Assembly (NCBI GenBank): GCA_017462545.1
Contig: JAFTQX010000068.1
Span: forward strand, 1 to 35,033
Reading direction: 5' to 3'
DNA length: 35,033 nt
Source: Clostridia bacterium
GTDB lineage: Bacteria > Bacillota > Clostridia > Oscillospirales > CAG-272
The notes under the pieces are model-generated. The model did no database searches, was not told where the DNA came from, and saw nothing but the letters and a program-made list of their open reading frames with translations. The position numbers and the translations under genes were made by a program. The first letter of the stretch is position 1, and every line of letters starts with the position of its first letter. This document shows positions 26,716-33,525 of the stretch, in pieces.

Positions 26716-27135
26716 TCAGTTCAGCGTAACCAGTACGTCGCCGGCGTTGACAGAGGCACCCTTGGTTACATTCACAGAAGCAACGGTACCATCCTGCGGT
26801 GCGGGAATGGCGTTCTCCATCTTCATAGCCTCCAGAATGCAGAGGTTGTCGCCCTTCTTGACGGCCTGTCCAACGGTTACCTCAACACCCAGAATGGTGC
26901 CAGGCATGGGGGCAGCAACGGTAACAGAACCGGCGGTGCCGGCAGGAGCAGCAGCCTTGGGTGCGGCAGCAGGGGCAGCCTTGGGTGCAGCGGGAGCTGC
27001 AGCCGGTGCAGGAGCAGCGGCGGGAGCGGGAGCAGGGGCGGGAGCAGCTACGGGGGCAGCGGCAACTGCGCCGTCAGCCTCTTCAACAAAAACCTCATAG
27101 GTATTGCCGTTTACGGTAATGTTATACTTTTTCAT
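26716..27135 (-). CDS. Biotin carboxyl carrier subunit (decarboxylase/transcarboxylase 1.3S type)
   Basis: This small carrier shuttles the carboxyl group on biotin between the two carboxyltransferases and the membrane pump. The 139-residue protein has an N-terminal segment [19 protein letters not shown] and a flexible Ala/Pro-rich linker (about 23-66). The C-terminal biotinyl domain contains EAMKMEN, in which K105 is the biotinylated lysine. APMPGT and the closing [10 protein letters not shown] are typical. The layout resembles the 1.3S subunit of transcarboxylase and GcdC/MmdC. The linker is encoded by a GC-rich, internally repetitive stretch (about 26935-27065), which may be prone to length changes. 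It lies between the oadG and oadB genes. Confidence 0.94.
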   Translation of the reverse strand: MKKYNITVNGNTYEVFVEEADGAVAAAPVAAPAPAPAPAAAPAPAAAPAAPKAAPAAAPKAAAPAGTAGSVTVAAPMPGTILGVEVTVGQAVKKGDNLCILEAMKMENAIPAPQDGTVASVNVTKGASVNAGDVLVTLN

Positions 27136-27171
27136 GATCTGTTTTGTTTCCGCAGATGTCTGCGGCCTTTC

Positions 27172-27567
27172 TTATTTATTCACGCGGTGGAAGGATACGA
27201 CACGGAATTTGCCGCCGCCGGATTCGGCGGTAGCGGCTGCAATTGCGGCAGCGATCACGGCGATCAGCTCGTCATCGGCGACTGCGGCAGGGGCAGCAGA
27301 TACGGGAGCCATGGGTGTAGCAGCAGGAGTTGCCTGCGGAGCGGGCTTTGCCTTCGGCTCACTTGTTGCCTCGGCCTTGCGCTTGTTCGGCAGGTCATAG
27401 ACAAAGTAGCGAACGATGACAAGAAATAGCCAAATAATGGCCAGCACCGCGAATACCGTGCACATGCCGCGCACGAATACGCTGCCGCCAATCGTGAATT
27501 TTTCCCACAGGCTATCAAGCGGAACGGTTGCCTCCGGCTTTACGTTAGCAAGTAAAAAATCAAACAT
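27172..27567 (-). CDS. OadG-like gamma subunit of the Na+ pump decarboxylase
   Basis: This 131-residue protein has one transmembrane helix (about 34-54) and a Lys/Pro/Ala-rich cytoplasmic linker (62-98). It ends in a C-terminal segment DDELIAVIAAAIAAA followed by KFRVVSFHRV, the usual end of OadG/MmdD-type subunits. Such subunits hold the carboxyltransferase and carrier to the beta subunit. The sequence family is poorly conserved, so the call rests on topology, this C-terminal pattern and operon position. The start at 27567 is chosen because GGAGGAGCG lies directly upstream. An earlier in-frame start at 27633 would overlap the preceding gene. It follows the carboxyltransferase gene by 13 bp. 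Confidence 0.8.
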   Translation of the reverse strand: MFDFLLANVKPEATVPLDSLWEKFTIGGSVFVRGMCTVFAVLAIIWLFLVIVRYFVYDLPNKRKAEATSEPKAKPAPQATPAATPMAPVSAAPAAVADDELIAVIAAAIAAATAESGGGKFRVVSFHRVNK

Positions 27568-27580
27568 ATCGCGCTCCTCC

Positions 27581-29068
27581 TTACAGAGGCAGTACGCTGT
27601 GGCGATAGGTGGATACCGTACCCTTGGCGGCAAGCAGCATCAGAGCAGAGCAGATGCGTTGGCGCAGCTCGGTACAGTCGATGATGTCATCGACCTCGCC
27701 AAGAGAGGCAGCTGCAACGGGAGAGGAGAGCTTGTTCTTCCATTCCTCCTCCAGCTCCTCACGGGTGGTGGTTTGCGTAACCTCGTTGTTCTTGGCAAAG
27801 GCAACGGCGGCGGCAGCCTTCATCGCACCGATCTCAGCACCCTCAAAGGCGTAAACCACATCAGCACCGACACTCTTGGAGCCAAGCAGGGCAAAGGAAC
27901 CGCCAATGGCGTGATTGAGAATGATGGTGATCTTGGCATTCTCCGACTGGGTGTAGGCCATGGCCAGCTTGCCGAGCTCTGCAGCAAAGGGGGCGTTTTC
28001 ATTCTCGCGGCACACGGTAAAGCCGGTGCTGTTTGCCAGCGTAATCAGCGGCAGGGAGAATGCGTCACACAGGGAGACAAAGCGTGCAGCCTTGCGCGCG
28101 CCTGCGGCGGTCAGCTTGCCCTCGTTTTCGGTGTAGTTGGAGGCAAGGATGCCGCACTTCACGCCGCCAATGCGGCAAAGGGCGGTTACCATCTCGGGCG
28201 CATTGGCAGCGCCAAGCTCCAGATAATCGGCACCATCCGCAATCGCGGTGATGATCGTGTGCACGTCACCGTCAAGATCCATCTCGCAGAGGCGACGGTT
28301 GAGATCGTCAGCGCATGCGTCAACCGTCACACCCTCCTCGCTGTTCTGCGGCAGCAGAGTAATGGCACGGCGTACGTATGTGGCAGCGGCAGCAGCATCA
28401 AGCTCATCGCAGGCCTTGACAGATGCCTGTGCGTTCTCAGCACCGGTCAGCGTGTCAGAGGTCACATACAGCTTGGCATCCTTCTCGCATACCAAAATGT
28501 CATACATGGCGGCAATGGCAGCAAACGAGCCAAGGCAGTTGCCGCTGATCCAAGCCACCTGCGGGATGATGCCCGAGGCAGAGGAAACAGCAGCCATGAT
28601 CTTGCCATAGCCGGAGAGGGCAGCAACGCCCTCAAAAATGTCCGCACCAGCACAGTCCAGAATGCCAACTACGGGAGCACCGTTCTTGATGGCCATGTCG
28701 TACAGGGCGCAGATCTTTTTTGCGTGAGAGGCGTCCAGCGCGCCCTTCATGCGCGCACCGTCCTGGGCATAGGCAAATACCAGCTGCCCGCATACGGCAC
28801 CGTAGCCGCAAATCACGCCCGTGAATTCCTCATCCTTTTCGCCAGTCTGCACCTCATTGAAGCTGCGCTTGGTATAAGCCCACAGCTCAACGAAGGTATC
28901 GGCATCAAAGAGAGACTTCAGGCGCGCCATCGCGTCGGTCGCACTCACCTTGGCCAGCGCGTTACGCAGCTCTGCCGCCGTGGGGAGACCGGTGTAATTG
29001 TTTTCGGCGTTTGTTGTATGATTCAAACCGAATTCCCGATTTGCCTTTCGGCAAATCTCTCCTTCCAT
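27581..29068 (-). CDS. Acyl-CoA carboxyltransferase subunit, MmdA/12S-like, divergent
   Basis: This 495-residue crotonase-fold carboxyltransferase would move CO2 between biotin and an acyl-CoA. It keeps the overall two-domain layout of MmdA, PccB and the 12S transcarboxylase subunit: KNGAPVVGILDC at about 128-139, EGVAALSGYGKI, ASGIIPQVAWISGNCLG at 164-180, and a C-terminal NHAIGGSFALLGSKSVGADVVYAF. The usual first oxyanion motif (SGGARIQEG in relatives) reads CAGADIFEG here, and GPCAGGAVYSPA reads GNCLGSFAAIAA, so it is a divergent member with unknown substrate. Candidates include methylmalonyl-CoA, malonyl-CoA and glutaconyl-CoA. The start at 29068 follows AAGGAAA. It is the first gene of the five-gene operon. 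Confidence 0.83.
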   Translation of the reverse strand: MEGEICRKANREFGLNHTTNAENNYTGLPTAAELRNALAKVSATDAMARLKSLFDADTFVELWAYTKRSFNEVQTGEKDEEFTGVICGYGAVCGQLVFAYAQDGARMKGALDASHAKKICALYDMAIKNGAPVVGILDCAGADIFEGVAALSGYGKIMAAVSSASGIIPQVAWISGNCLGSFAAIAAMYDILVCEKDAKLYVTSDTLTGAENAQASVKACDELDAAAAATYVRRAITLLPQNSEEGVTVDACADDLNRRLCEMDLDGDVHTIITAIADGADYLELGAANAPEMVTALCRIGGVKCGILASNYTENEGKLTAAGARKAARFVSLCDAFSLPLITLANSTGFTVCRENENAPFAAELGKLAMAYTQSENAKITIILNHAIGGSFALLGSKSVGADVVYAFEGAEIGAMKAAAAVAFAKNNEVTQTTTREELEEEWKNKLSSPVAAASLGEVDDIIDCTELRQRICSALMLLAAKGTVSTYRHSVLPL

Positions 29069-29118
29069 TTTTATTTCCTTATTATATTTCCAGTGAAAAA
29101 CCAATTTTCACCAAATAT

Positions 29119-29147
29119 AATATACCACCAAAATGCAAAAAATGCAA
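29119..29147 (-). promoter_or_regulatory. Promoter of the decarboxylase operon
   Basis: On the minus strand the -35 TTGCAT (29142-29147) and -10 TATATT (29119-29124) are separated by 17 bp, about 50 bp upstream of the first start codon. The gap at 29069-29264 also carries the divergent yunB upstream region, where no convincing promoter was found. Confidence 0.7.
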
Positions 29148-29264
29148 GAGGTTTTTCGAGGATTTTGTTTTTTCTTTCACAAATTTTATAAACAGGGGAG
29201 AAAAACAAGAAAAAAAGCACCATTTCTTTCCTTTTTTCATAGGATAAGGGCAGGGGGTGATCCT

Positions 29265-29984
29265 ATGTCTGCGCGTTGTACCCTTTCGCCTCGGCGATCG
29301 TCGCGGGTGCTGCTTGGTCGCGCACGCCGTGTGCTGGTCTTTTTGTTGATCGTGGCGTTGCCGCTGTATGCCATCTACAATTTTCAGCTGTATCCCGGTA
29401 TTTCCCAGCTGGCATGTGCCGCTGCCAAAAACAGAATAGAGGGGCTGATCGCCACCGCCTTTGCTGCAGGACTGGGCGCGGCGACGGACAGCTATGACGA
29501 CCTGGTGACTTTTTCCTTTCGGTCGGATGGCAGCGTGGCGGGGGTATCCTGTCATGTGCCAAGGCTGAACCGCGCGCGCAACGACCTGCTGCTTGCCGTG
29601 CTGGAGGGGCTTTCGGAGGAAAACGGCATTGAGGTCAGCCTTCCCATCGGTAACCTGCTGGGCGGCGAGGCCTTTTCCGGGCGTGGCCCGGAAATTCCCA
29701 TCCGTATCCTGCTTGCGCAGGGGGCGCGGGCGCATATGGAAAGTGACTTCCGCACCGAGGGGATCAACCAAACGCTGTACCGCGTGATGTTTTCCATTAC
29801 GGTCGATCTTACCATTTTGACCCCCTCACGCCCCATCGAGACCAGCGTGACTCAGACCTACTGTGTGGCCGAGACGCTGATTGTGGGAGAGGTGCCCGAT
29901 GCCCTGACGCAGATCAACCGTCTGACGCAGGAGGTGAGCGAGGAGGAGATTGATGATGTCAATGATTTTGGGGCACAATTGTAA
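29265..29984 (+). CDS. yunB: Sporulation protein YunB
   Basis: YunB is needed for efficient sporulation in Bacillus and is made in the mother cell under sigma-E; its molecular role is unknown. The 239-residue protein has a basic N-terminus and one membrane helix (about 22-38). The body carries the family hallmarks VSLPIGNLLGGEAFSGRGPEIPI, FRTEGINQTLYRVMFSI and VAETLIVGEVPDAL. The strong AGGGGGTGAT site (29252-29261) selects ATG 29265. CATAGGAT at 29238-29245 fits a sigma-E -10 pattern loosely, but no matching -35 is present at the right distance. The stop codon lies inside the palindrome upstream of the next gene. Confidence 0.93.
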   Translation: MSARCTLSPRRSSRVLLGRARRVLVFLLIVALPLYAIYNFQLYPGISQLACAAAKNRIEGLIATAFAAGLGAATDSYDDLVTFSFRSDGSVAGVSCHVPRLNRARNDLLLAVLEGLSEENGIEVSLPIGNLLGGEAFSGRGPEIPIRILLAQGARAHMESDFRTEGINQTLYRVMFSITVDLTILTPSRPIETSVTQTYCVAETLIVGEVPDALTQINRLTQEVSEEEIDDVNDFGAQL

Positions 29985-29997
29985 ATATTATTTACAA
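29979..29997. promoter_or_regulatory. 19-bp palindrome, candidate operator of the XRE regulator
   Basis: Perfect 8-bp arms TTGTAAAT (29979-29986) and ATTTACAA (29990-29997) are separated by 3 bp. The right arm contains the TTTACA of one possible -35 element, and the site lies 64-82 bp upstream of the regulator start codon. Autoregulation is an inference from position and symmetry. Confidence 0.5.
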
Positions 29998-30002
29998 AAC
30001 GC

Positions 30003-30031
30003 TTGCTTTTTTGGTATAGTGGGTGTATAAT
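30003..30031 (+). promoter_or_regulatory. Promoter of the XRE-TPR regulator gene
   Basis: The -35 TTGCTT (30003-30008) and consensus -10 TATAAT (30026-30031) have a 17-bp spacer. An overlapping alternative uses TTTACA (29991-29996), an 18-bp spacer and TATAGT (30015-30020), and would be partly covered by the adjacent palindrome. Confidence 0.75.
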
Positions 30032-30060
30032 AGGGTAGAAACCATATAGGGAGGGCAGCG

Positions 30061-30906
30061 ATGGAGCTGGGTGAGAAGATCAAAAAACGGCGGCGTGAGC
30101 TGGGATTGACACAAGAAATGCTGGCGGGCGAGCAGATCACGCGCAATATGCTTTGCCAGATCGAGAAGGGAAAGGCTGTTCCCTCTCTGCCTACCCTGAC
30201 CTATCTGGCCGAGCGGCTGCGTATGCCTGTTGGCTATTTCTTTTGCCGTGAGGAGGAGGAGTTTTTTTATCGCAAGCAAAAGCTGTTTCCGCATCTGCAG
30301 GCATTATATAAGGCCGGCTCATACACCGAGTGTCTGCGGACCTTTGAAAAGGAGCTTGGCGAGTGTGATGACGAGCTGGGGCTGATGATGGCTGTCTGCT
30401 CCTTTGATTGTGGTCGCCGCGCTTGGCATAACGGCGCTTTTGAGAGCGCGTTGGCCTATCTCTCCAGCACGTTGGATTACATCAACGAGACCACCTATCC
30501 CACCGCGTATTTGCGTGCGGGGTGCGAGCTGTATATGGCCATCAGCGCCAATGTGCAGGCACCGCTGCTTGAGTTTAATGAGCTGGGATATATCGATTCC
30601 CTGCGGGAGGCAGGCTGCCTTGACGTGTATTGCTATCTGACAGAAAAACAGGATTACGTGTTTGAAAATCCCTTTTATGCCGAGCATTTGCGGGCAAAGG
30701 AGCTGATGAAAAGCGATCATTACGTTGAGGCACTCAAGATCCTGATTGAGATCGAGCAGCAAAAGGGCGGCGATCAGATCACCGCGTTTTTGCTCTTTCG
30801 TGTCTATGCGGATATGGAGATCTGCTACCGTGAAAACGGCAATTATGAGGGGGCTTACCGCTATTCCACCAAGCGCCTGTCCCTGCTGAACGCATTCAAA
30901 TCATAA
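30061..30906 (+). CDS. XRE-family transcriptional regulator with TPR-like C-terminus
   Basis: The 281-residue protein has an N-terminal Cro/CI-type helix-turn-helix (about 5-60: KKRRRELGLTQEMLA, then ITRNMLCQIEKGKAVPSLPTLTYLAERL). About 210 residues of paired helices resembling tetratricopeptide repeats follow (for example AGSYTECLRTFEKEL, NGAFESALAYLSSTL, SDHYVEALKILIEIE, NGNYEGAYRYSTKRL). This layout occurs in peptide-responsive RRNPP regulators and in many uncharacterised clostridial regulators. No adjacent signal-peptide gene was found, so the effector is unknown. It has its own promoter, GGGAGG (30049-30054) upstream, and a palindrome that could be its operator. It converges on the recombinase gene at a shared terminator. 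Confidence 0.86.
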   Translation: MELGEKIKKRRRELGLTQEMLAGEQITRNMLCQIEKGKAVPSLPTLTYLAERLRMPVGYFFCREEEEFFYRKQKLFPHLQALYKAGSYTECLRTFEKELGECDDELGLMMAVCSFDCGRRAWHNGAFESALAYLSSTLDYINETTYPTAYLRAGCELYMAISANVQAPLLEFNELGYIDSLREAGCLDVYCYLTEKQDYVFENPFYAEHLRAKELMKSDHYVEALKILIEIEQQKGGDQITAFLLFRVYADMEICYRENGNYEGAYRYSTKRLSLLNAFKS

Positions 30907-30946
30907 AAAGAACAGGCATTTCGCTTGCGCGAAATGCCTGTTCTTT
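30907..30946. terminator. Bidirectional terminator between the XRE regulator and the recombinase
   Basis: An 18-bp perfect stem (30907-30924 with 30929-30946) has a TTGC loop and AAA/TTT outer ends. It begins immediately after the regulator stop codon and overlaps the recombinase stop codon. Confidence 0.9.
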
Positions 30947-31997
30947 ATTCTTCCTCGTAATCCGGTTTTTTGTATTTTGGTCGTTCGATGGAAAGAGAGG
31001 AGAGAGGATTTTGCTGCATGGCATTTTCCATGCTCTCGGAGGAGACATGGGTGTAGATCTGCGTGGTATTAAGCTGCTCGTGACCGAGAATGTCCTTCAA
31101 TACACGCACATCCACCTGGCCGCTCTGGTACATCAGCGTAGCGGCGGTGTGCCGCAGCTTGTGCACCGAAAGACCGCGGTTTTCAAGCCCCGCCATCTTC
31201 AGATATTTATAGACCATCCATTGCACCGTCTTTTGGCTGATGCGCTGGTTTCGTTCACTCAAAAACAGGGCATTCGTACGAGTAGAGCCGCTGACATGCT
31301 GCTCGGCACGGCGATTGATATATTCCAGCAGCGCACGGCGGCAGGCATCGTTTAAGTAGATCAGACGCATCTTGCTGCCCTTACCCGTTACACGCAGCGA
31401 GCGCAGCTCCGGATCGATATCCGACAGGTCAATGCCGCACAGCTCGGAAAGTCGCATCCCGCAGTTGAGAAAGAGCGTCACGATCGCAAAATCCCGCACT
31501 GCATGCTTGGAGTCCAGATCCTCTCGGATGCAGGTCAGTAGACGGCGGCTCTCCTCCAGCGTCAAAAACTTCGGCAGGGAGGCGTGCTTTTTTGGGGAAT
31601 CGATATTGGCGGTCGGGTTGTTTTCCAAAAGGTGCTTTTTGGCGCACAGATAACGGTAAAAGCCCTTTAAGGCCGAGAGCTTGCGTGAGCGGGCTGCCCA
31701 GCCGTTTTTGCGCCCTCCTGCGGCGTACAGCAAAAACTCATAAATATCCGCCGCCGTGACAGATGCGATGTAATCCAGATCAATGTGGTCGATTTTGATC
31801 GTCTCAAAATCGGGAGAGGCGGGGTCAATCCCCAGTCGTACCGCCTCGGTATAGCGAAAGAAGGTGCGCAGGTCAAGCAGGTATTCACAAACCGTTTTGG
31901 GGGAATTGCCCATAATGACCGATTTGTAGGTAGCAAAATCCCGCACAAGAGGCGGAAATGCCTTTAATTCTTCACTTTTTAATGTCAGTACCGCCAC
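30945..31997 (-). CDS. Tyrosine recombinase, XerC/XerD-like
   Basis: This site-specific recombinase probably resolves chromosome dimers. The 350-residue protein has an N-terminal SAM-like core-binding domain (about 10-125) and a catalytic domain with the full active site: R182 (NCGMRLSEL), K206 (TGKGSKMR), H279 and R282 (HKLRHTAA), H306 (LGHEQL) and the nucleophile Y315 (QIYTHV). XerC/D proteins are usually near 300 residues; the excess is in the N-terminal domain (about 55-75) and the tail. GTG 31997 is preferred because GGGGGTGA precedes it at ideal spacing. An in-frame GTG at 32018 has a poorer site. No integrase-type neighbours or att repeats were seen, which favours a housekeeping role. 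Confidence 0.88.
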   Translation of the reverse strand: MAVLTLKSEELKAFPPLVRDFATYKSVIMGNSPKTVCEYLLDLRTFFRYTEAVRLGIDPASPDFETIKIDHIDLDYIASVTAADIYEFLLYAAGGRKNGWAARSRKLSALKGFYRYLCAKKHLLENNPTANIDSPKKHASLPKFLTLEESRRLLTCIREDLDSKHAVRDFAIVTLFLNCGMRLSELCGIDLSDIDPELRSLRVTGKGSKMRLIYLNDACRRALLEYINRRAEQHVSGSTRTNALFLSERNQRISQKTVQWMVYKYLKMAGLENRGLSVHKLRHTAATLMYQSGQVDVRVLKDILGHEQLNTTQIYTHVSSESMENAMQQNPLSSLSIERPKYKKPDYEEE

Positions 31998-32001
31998 GTC
32001 T

Positions 32002-32009
32002 TCACCCCC
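32002..32009 (-). promoter_or_regulatory. Ribosome-binding site deciding the recombinase start
   Basis: GGGGGTGA on the minus strand lies 4 nt before GTG 31997. It supports that start over GTG 32018, where AGAGG lies directly against the start codon. A lone -10-like TATAAT occurs upstream (32023-32028) with no recognisable -35. Confidence 0.6.
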
Positions 32010-32079
32010 GTTTCTCACCTCTATTATACAAAATCTTTAAAAATATTAGTGGATAAACTGTAAACAATTCAAAATTTCC

Positions 32080-32108
32080 TTGCAATTTGCCTTTGGTGTG
32101 TGTAAAAT
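32080..32108 (+). promoter_or_regulatory. Promoter of the small membrane protein gene
   Basis: The -35 TTGCAA (32080-32085) and -10 TAAAAT (32103-32108) have a 17-bp spacer, about 47 bp before the start codon at 32155. Confidence 0.6.
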
Positions 32109-32154
32109 AGTAACATCATGCGGCACAACGCTGTCGCACCCTTCAGAGGATCGT

Positions 32155-32742
32155 ATGACTTGGTTAAAAACAAATTCCTACACCATTACCAAAATGCTTC
32201 TCAATCAGTTCGGCATTATGCTGCTCGGCATTATTCTTGTCAACAGTCTGACGGCAAAGCTGCCGCAGCTGTCGATCATTGCCAGCCTGTATACCACCAT
32301 CTTCTTCATGTATCTGTTGTATGTGATGACCTGGGAGCAGGGGGCAAAGGATCGCATTCGGGCAGATAATGGCAGCATGCGGCTTGATCGGCTGTGCGGG
32401 CTCAAGCTCTCGCTCTTTGCCAATATCCCCAACTTTTTGATCGTCCTGTGTCTGCTGATCGGCTTCCTGTTTGGCTCGTGCCTTGCACAGCACGCCTGGG
32501 CGCAGGGAATGTTTGGCATCGCGCATACCATCGCCATCGGCTGGGAATCCATGTATACCGGCTTTATCAATACCATCCTTCATCCGGAAACAACCTCCAG
32601 CATGTCCGTGGGGTATTTGATCGCCTATGCGCTGGCACCCATTCCGCCGCTTGCGGCCTCAACCCTCGGTTATATCATGGGTAGCCATAACAAACGCCTC
32701 TTCGGTTTTCTTGGCTCCAAAAACAACAACAAGCAAGCATAA
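32155..32742 (+). CDS. Uncharacterised four-helix membrane protein
   Basis: I do not recognise this 195-residue protein. It has four hydrophobic segments near residues 15-35, 39-62, 83-110 and 153-178. A short charged stretch, EQGAKDRIRADNGSMRLDR, lies between the second and third. A longer polar loop, GWESMYTGFINTILHPETTSS, lies between the third and fourth. No signal peptide, catalytic motif or known domain is visible. AGAGGAT (32145-32151) selects ATG 32155. Its coding sequence is followed by a terminator that also carries the ribosome-binding site of cwlD. The function is unknown. Confidence 0.68.
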   Translation: MTWLKTNSYTITKMLLNQFGIMLLGIILVNSLTAKLPQLSIIASLYTTIFFMYLLYVMTWEQGAKDRIRADNGSMRLDRLCGLKLSLFANIPNFLIVLCLLIGFLFGSCLAQHAWAQGMFGIAHTIAIGWESMYTGFINTILHPETTSSMSVGYLIAYALAPIPPLAASTLGYIMGSHNKRLFGFLGSKNNNKQA

Positions 32743-32748
32743 CGTACA

Positions 32749-32788
32749 AAAAGCCCCCATATACTGGTGTACAGGAATGGGGGCTTTT
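32749..32788 (+). terminator. Terminator overlapping the cwlD ribosome-binding site
   Basis: A 12-bp stem (32749-32760 with 32777-32788) has a 16-nt loop and a TTTTGT tail. The 3' arm contains GGGGG (32779-32783), which is the only close Shine-Dalgarno candidate for the ATG at 32791. Confidence 0.75.
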
Positions 32789-32790
32789 GT

Positions 32791-33525
32791 ATGAAAAAAA
32801 CGTGGTTTTGCCTGCGCCTTGGTGCAGGAATGCTGGTCTTTTGCCTGCTGTTTGCAGGCGTTTCTGCTTTTATGCTCGGTGCCATGCAAAAAGCACAGCC
32901 GGCTGCCGCACAGCCATCGAACGGTGTGGTCTTTGTGCTGGATGCGGGACATGGCGGCGAGGATTGCGGGGCACTTGGCGCGGATGGCACGCAGGAAAAA
33001 ACGCTGAACATGGCTATAACGCGTATGTTGGGTGACATGCTGCAGGCCGCAGGACAGACCGTGGTCTATACGCGCACAGAGGATCGTCTGCTTTACACAG
33101 AGGAGCAGAATATTCGCGGGAAACGCAAGATGTACGATCTGCGTAACCGCCTGACCATTGCGGAGGAGACAGAAAATGCCGTGCTGGTGAGCATCCATAT
33201 GAACAAATTCACCGACCCGCAATACAGCGGTCTGCAGGTCTATTACGGCAAGCGGGATGCAGGCAGCCGCCTGCTGGCCGAGAGGATTCAAAGCACCGTG
33301 CGTGCCGACCTGCAGCAAACGAACCGCCGCGCCGTGAAGGCGGCGGGGGAGGAGATCTATCTCTTGCATCGGGCAAGCATGCCCGCTGTGCTCATTGAGT
33401 GCGGCTTTCTCTCCAATCAAGCCGAATGTCAAAAACTTTCGGAGGAGGATTATCAAAGACAGTTGTCTTTTTCGATTTTTTGTGCTATGATGGAATATAT
33501 CAGTGAAGATGGAGGACAAACATGA
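32791..33525 (+). CDS. cwlD: N-acetylmuramoyl-L-alanine amidase, CwlD type
   Basis: This Zn amidase (Amidase_3) removes peptides from muramic acid so that spore cortex can acquire muramic-delta-lactam, a mark for germination enzymes. The 244-residue protein has an N-terminal membrane anchor or signal (about 8-30). DAGHGG supplies H54, GTQEK supplies E69, VSIHMNKF supplies H136, and LIECGFLSN supplies the catalytic E203. The family stretch YDLRNRLTIAEE and the absence of binding repeats fit CwlD rather than vegetative amidases. The start at 32791 is six nt after GGGGGC, which is inside a terminator stem. Its stop overlaps radA by 4 bp. Confidence 0.9.
   Translation: MKKTWFCLRLGAGMLVFCLLFAGVSAFMLGAMQKAQPAAAQPSNGVVFVLDAGHGGEDCGALGADGTQEKTLNMAITRMLGDMLQAAGQTVVYTRTEDRLLYTEEQNIRGKRKMYDLRNRLTIAEETENAVLVSIHMNKFTDPQYSGLQVYYGKRDAGSRLLAERIQSTVRADLQQTNRRAVKAAGEEIYLLHRASMPAVLIECGFLSNQAECQKLSEEDYQRQLSFSIFCAMMEYISEDGGQT

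Noticed and set aside
26935-27065. GC-rich repetitive stretch as a tandem-repeat element
   Set aside because: It is the codon-level consequence of the Ala/Pro linker of the biotin carrier, which is common in this family.
27416-29191. 591-codon plus-strand frame opposite the carboxyltransferase and oadG genes
   Set aside because: The minus-strand genes have family motifs, ribosome-binding sites and a promoter. The plus frame has none and crosses gene boundaries.
29217-29245. Sigma-E promoter for yunB
   Set aside because: CATAGGAT resembles a sigma-E -10, but the sequence at the expected -35 distance (GCACCAT) does not match, so the promoter was not listed.
30945-31997. Recombinase as the integrase of a mobile element
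   Set aside because: No att-like direct repeats, tRNA target, excisionase or phage genes flank it, and its neighbours are core genes, so a chromosomal Xer-type role is more likely.
32048-32056. DnaA-box-like TTATCCACT on the minus strand
   Set aside because: It is a single site, 8 of 9 matches, with no cluster of boxes and no dnaA or dnaN nearby, so it is not an origin.
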